A stretch of DNA of 64,000 nt from Undaria pinnatifida. Taxonomy: Eukaryota > Sar > Phaeophyceae > Laminariales > Alariaceae. The position numbers and the translations under genes are program-made. The DNA lies in contig JABAKD010000030.1 in NCBI GenBank assembly GCA_012845835.1, positions 10,205,805-10,269,804 on the forward strand, read 5' to 3'. This document shows positions 54,926 through 64,000 of the stretch, piece after piece; the first letter of the stretch is position 1, and the number at the start of each line of letters is the position of its first letter. Below the pieces are notes generated by a model. The model ran no database searches, was not told the DNA's origin, and saw only the letters and a list, made by a program, of their open reading frames with translations.

Positions 54926-55539
54926 GCAAGACCACGGGCCATAGACCATAGATGATGTGAACAATCGAAACCAGCTGCAAGCCGTATCGCAGGCTAAACA
55001 AGAATATTTCTTGAAAAAAAACTTGCATTTCGGCGCCTATCTGGGGCTAGCAGTGAGAATCAGTCACGCCTCACAAGTAAGTGCCCGTGCATTCTATAGC
55101 CAGACTGACATCGTTTCCCTCCTCAAACAGAGCCGTGGGTGTATAGTTCCCCTGTGATACATGAAACGGTCATCGGGCAGAAATTCGGAAATATCGGAAA
55201 CAGACGTAAAATTTCCCGCAAAACAAAAAAGTGGTGCAGTAGGCTCCCCCAACTGGGCACGATCAGTGCACCGTACAGTAGTATTTCGTTCCATAAATGC
55301 GTGCAATAAACACTGCTATAGACCTTCATCGGCGGTTGAGGAATAAACGCGGATGATCGATGCGTCGCATGACGCATCACCACGCTTGGAAGGTTTAGTA
55401 AATAAATAATGATGTACATATCATGCATGGGACAGTTAACAATGGTAGGATTCGACCAGGTTGGCCGAACTCACGGCAAACTGGCTGGCCGGCGGACTGT
55501 ACTACAGTAAATAAACAACACAACAAGAAACAACGGCAG

Positions 55540-55610
55540 GTGTATCACGCAGCTTGCAAAGATGAGTATCGACCCTACGAATTTATCGAACTCACAGCTG
55601 ACGTGTGTCG
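55540..55610 (-). repeat. Diverged fold-back core copy
   Basis: TATCACGCAGCTTGCAAAGA, TGAGTATCGACC and CGAACTCACAGCTGACGTG match the core in minus orientation. The surrounding 54.93-56.60 kb has no recognisable gene. It contains CTG/CTA tracts at about 56404-56570. Confidence 0.65.
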
Positions 55611-56403
55611 AACATATTTTTTCAAAATATGTGTTAAAAAAATCCCACGGTTAAGTGGGGAACACTTGCTCTTAATAGCACTCCTAGAGTATTAAAAACA
55701 AGGGGGAACACAAAAACACCTCGTAAGAACAAAACGAAAAATAGAAAAAGGATTTCACGAACATACGAAAACACCCAAAAAAAATGGAAACATGAAAACA
55801 CGAAAAAGTGAACACACGAAAGGGAAAAAAAACAACAGGGTAATTTCACCTTGTTTCGTTCTCCGGCTGACTGCCCCGCTAAAATACGGTCTTGCGGCCT
55901 CTGAAAACAATCGAAAGCACACTATCATCATACTTGGGACCCCCCCCCCCCCCACCCCGAGACACAAAAAAAGCGAGCCGCTGTCTCATCGACACCACTC
56001 TTGTGTCGCTTGCGGCTATGTAAAAGATCAGTCTCCGCCCCCGCCCGAAACAAAACGCGAGAGACATCCCTACATTAGAATACAACGGAAAGCTACAAAA
56101 TGATGATCGACCCTGCCCCCCCCCCCTACCCCGAACAATGCGCTTCCATCTTCCGTTGCACCACACAAAGAGGCCAGCCAGTCGGTCCGTTGATCGGTCG
56201 GTCGGTCGATCCGTCGGTCACTCGGTTCTTATTACATATCTTCAAGACAGCTCTGTTTCTCACAGCACTTCGTCCAGCACGAACCCCGCTCCGCCACTTT
56301 CGCCCATCCGCTTCCCCCGCTACAATGCACGAAAACTGGTCACCGGTCGGCGTCGTCGTGCAGGCCCCGGATCCCGCTGACCGGTCAGATCGTGTGGGCC
56401 TGC

Positions 56404-56572
56404 TACTGATCCCACTAATGCCGCTGTTGCTGCTACTGCTGCTGCTGTAATTACTACTGTATCTACTACAGTTACTGCTGCAGCAGCTAAATACTCCTGC
56501 TGCTGCTACTTCTGTTCCGCCGCCGCAGTTGCTATTACTGCTGCTGCTGCTGCTGCTGCTGCTGGGTTGCTG
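56404..56572. repeat. Interrupted (CTG)n microsatellite
   Basis: Blocks of GCTGCTGCT separated by CTA/CCT-rich sequence, just downstream (in gene orientation) of the 5'-nucleotidase stop codon. Confidence 0.85.
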
Positions 56573-56604
56573 CCGCGTGCGAAATAACTTCCAGTTCTTC
56601 TCTC

Positions 56605-64000
<7,396 letters not shown>

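Overview
This is a eukaryotic nuclear window, most likely from a stramenopile and perhaps a brown alga. That placement is inference. The support is intron-rich genes with GT-AG introns (one intron is about 8.7 kb), no prokaryotic operon structure, a stramenopile-style EF-hand protein, CTG/AAC microsatellites, long C or G homopolymers, and a very high load of retroelements and short repeats. Most of the window is repeat DNA. I can support three split genes and one intact retrotransposon ORF.

Layout. (1) 1.25-6.18 kb, minus strand: a six-exon gene for a four-EF-hand Ca2+-binding protein of about 374 aa. (2) 6.67-25.15 kb, plus strand: scattered decayed exons of a cation/H+ antiporter, with repeats and LINE insertions where its introns were. 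Inside it, at 14.90-19.53 kb on the minus strand, lies an apparently full-length LINE with a 1255-aa endonuclease/reverse transcriptase ORF and an (AAC)n tail. (3) 25.36-32.80 kb, minus strand: an LTR retrotransposon with two near-identical 455-bp LTRs, a primer-binding site and a polypurine tract, but almost no gag-pol (only a Copia-type RNase H remnant). (4) 34.7-36.7 kb: a decayed second LINE followed by a dispersed repeat. (5) 38.94-50.80 kb, plus strand: the apparently intact antiporter paralogue (four exons, 546 aa). Its first intron holds a SINE, tRNA-like repeats, fold-back repeats and two copies of a 1.27-kb retroposon. (6) 51-55 kb: two terminal-inverted-repeat elements and otherwise unassigned DNA. 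(7) 56.6-64.0 kb, minus strand: nine exons of a HAD-type 5'-nucleotidase (NT5C2/NT5DC-like). Its N-terminus lies beyond the window edge and its introns are full of tandem arrays.

The three genes show no common pathway. They look like unrelated housekeeping functions (calcium sensing, ion/proton exchange, nucleotide dephosphorylation) separated by transposon DNA. The window is most informative about how it was built. One active-looking LINE explains at least six truncated copies, one fold-back core recurs about fifteen times, and an antiporter duplication left one working-looking copy and one corpse. Several introns begin directly with tandem repeats at the 5' splice site. All exon boundaries were read by eye from splice consensus, reading phase and protein continuity, with no transcript data.
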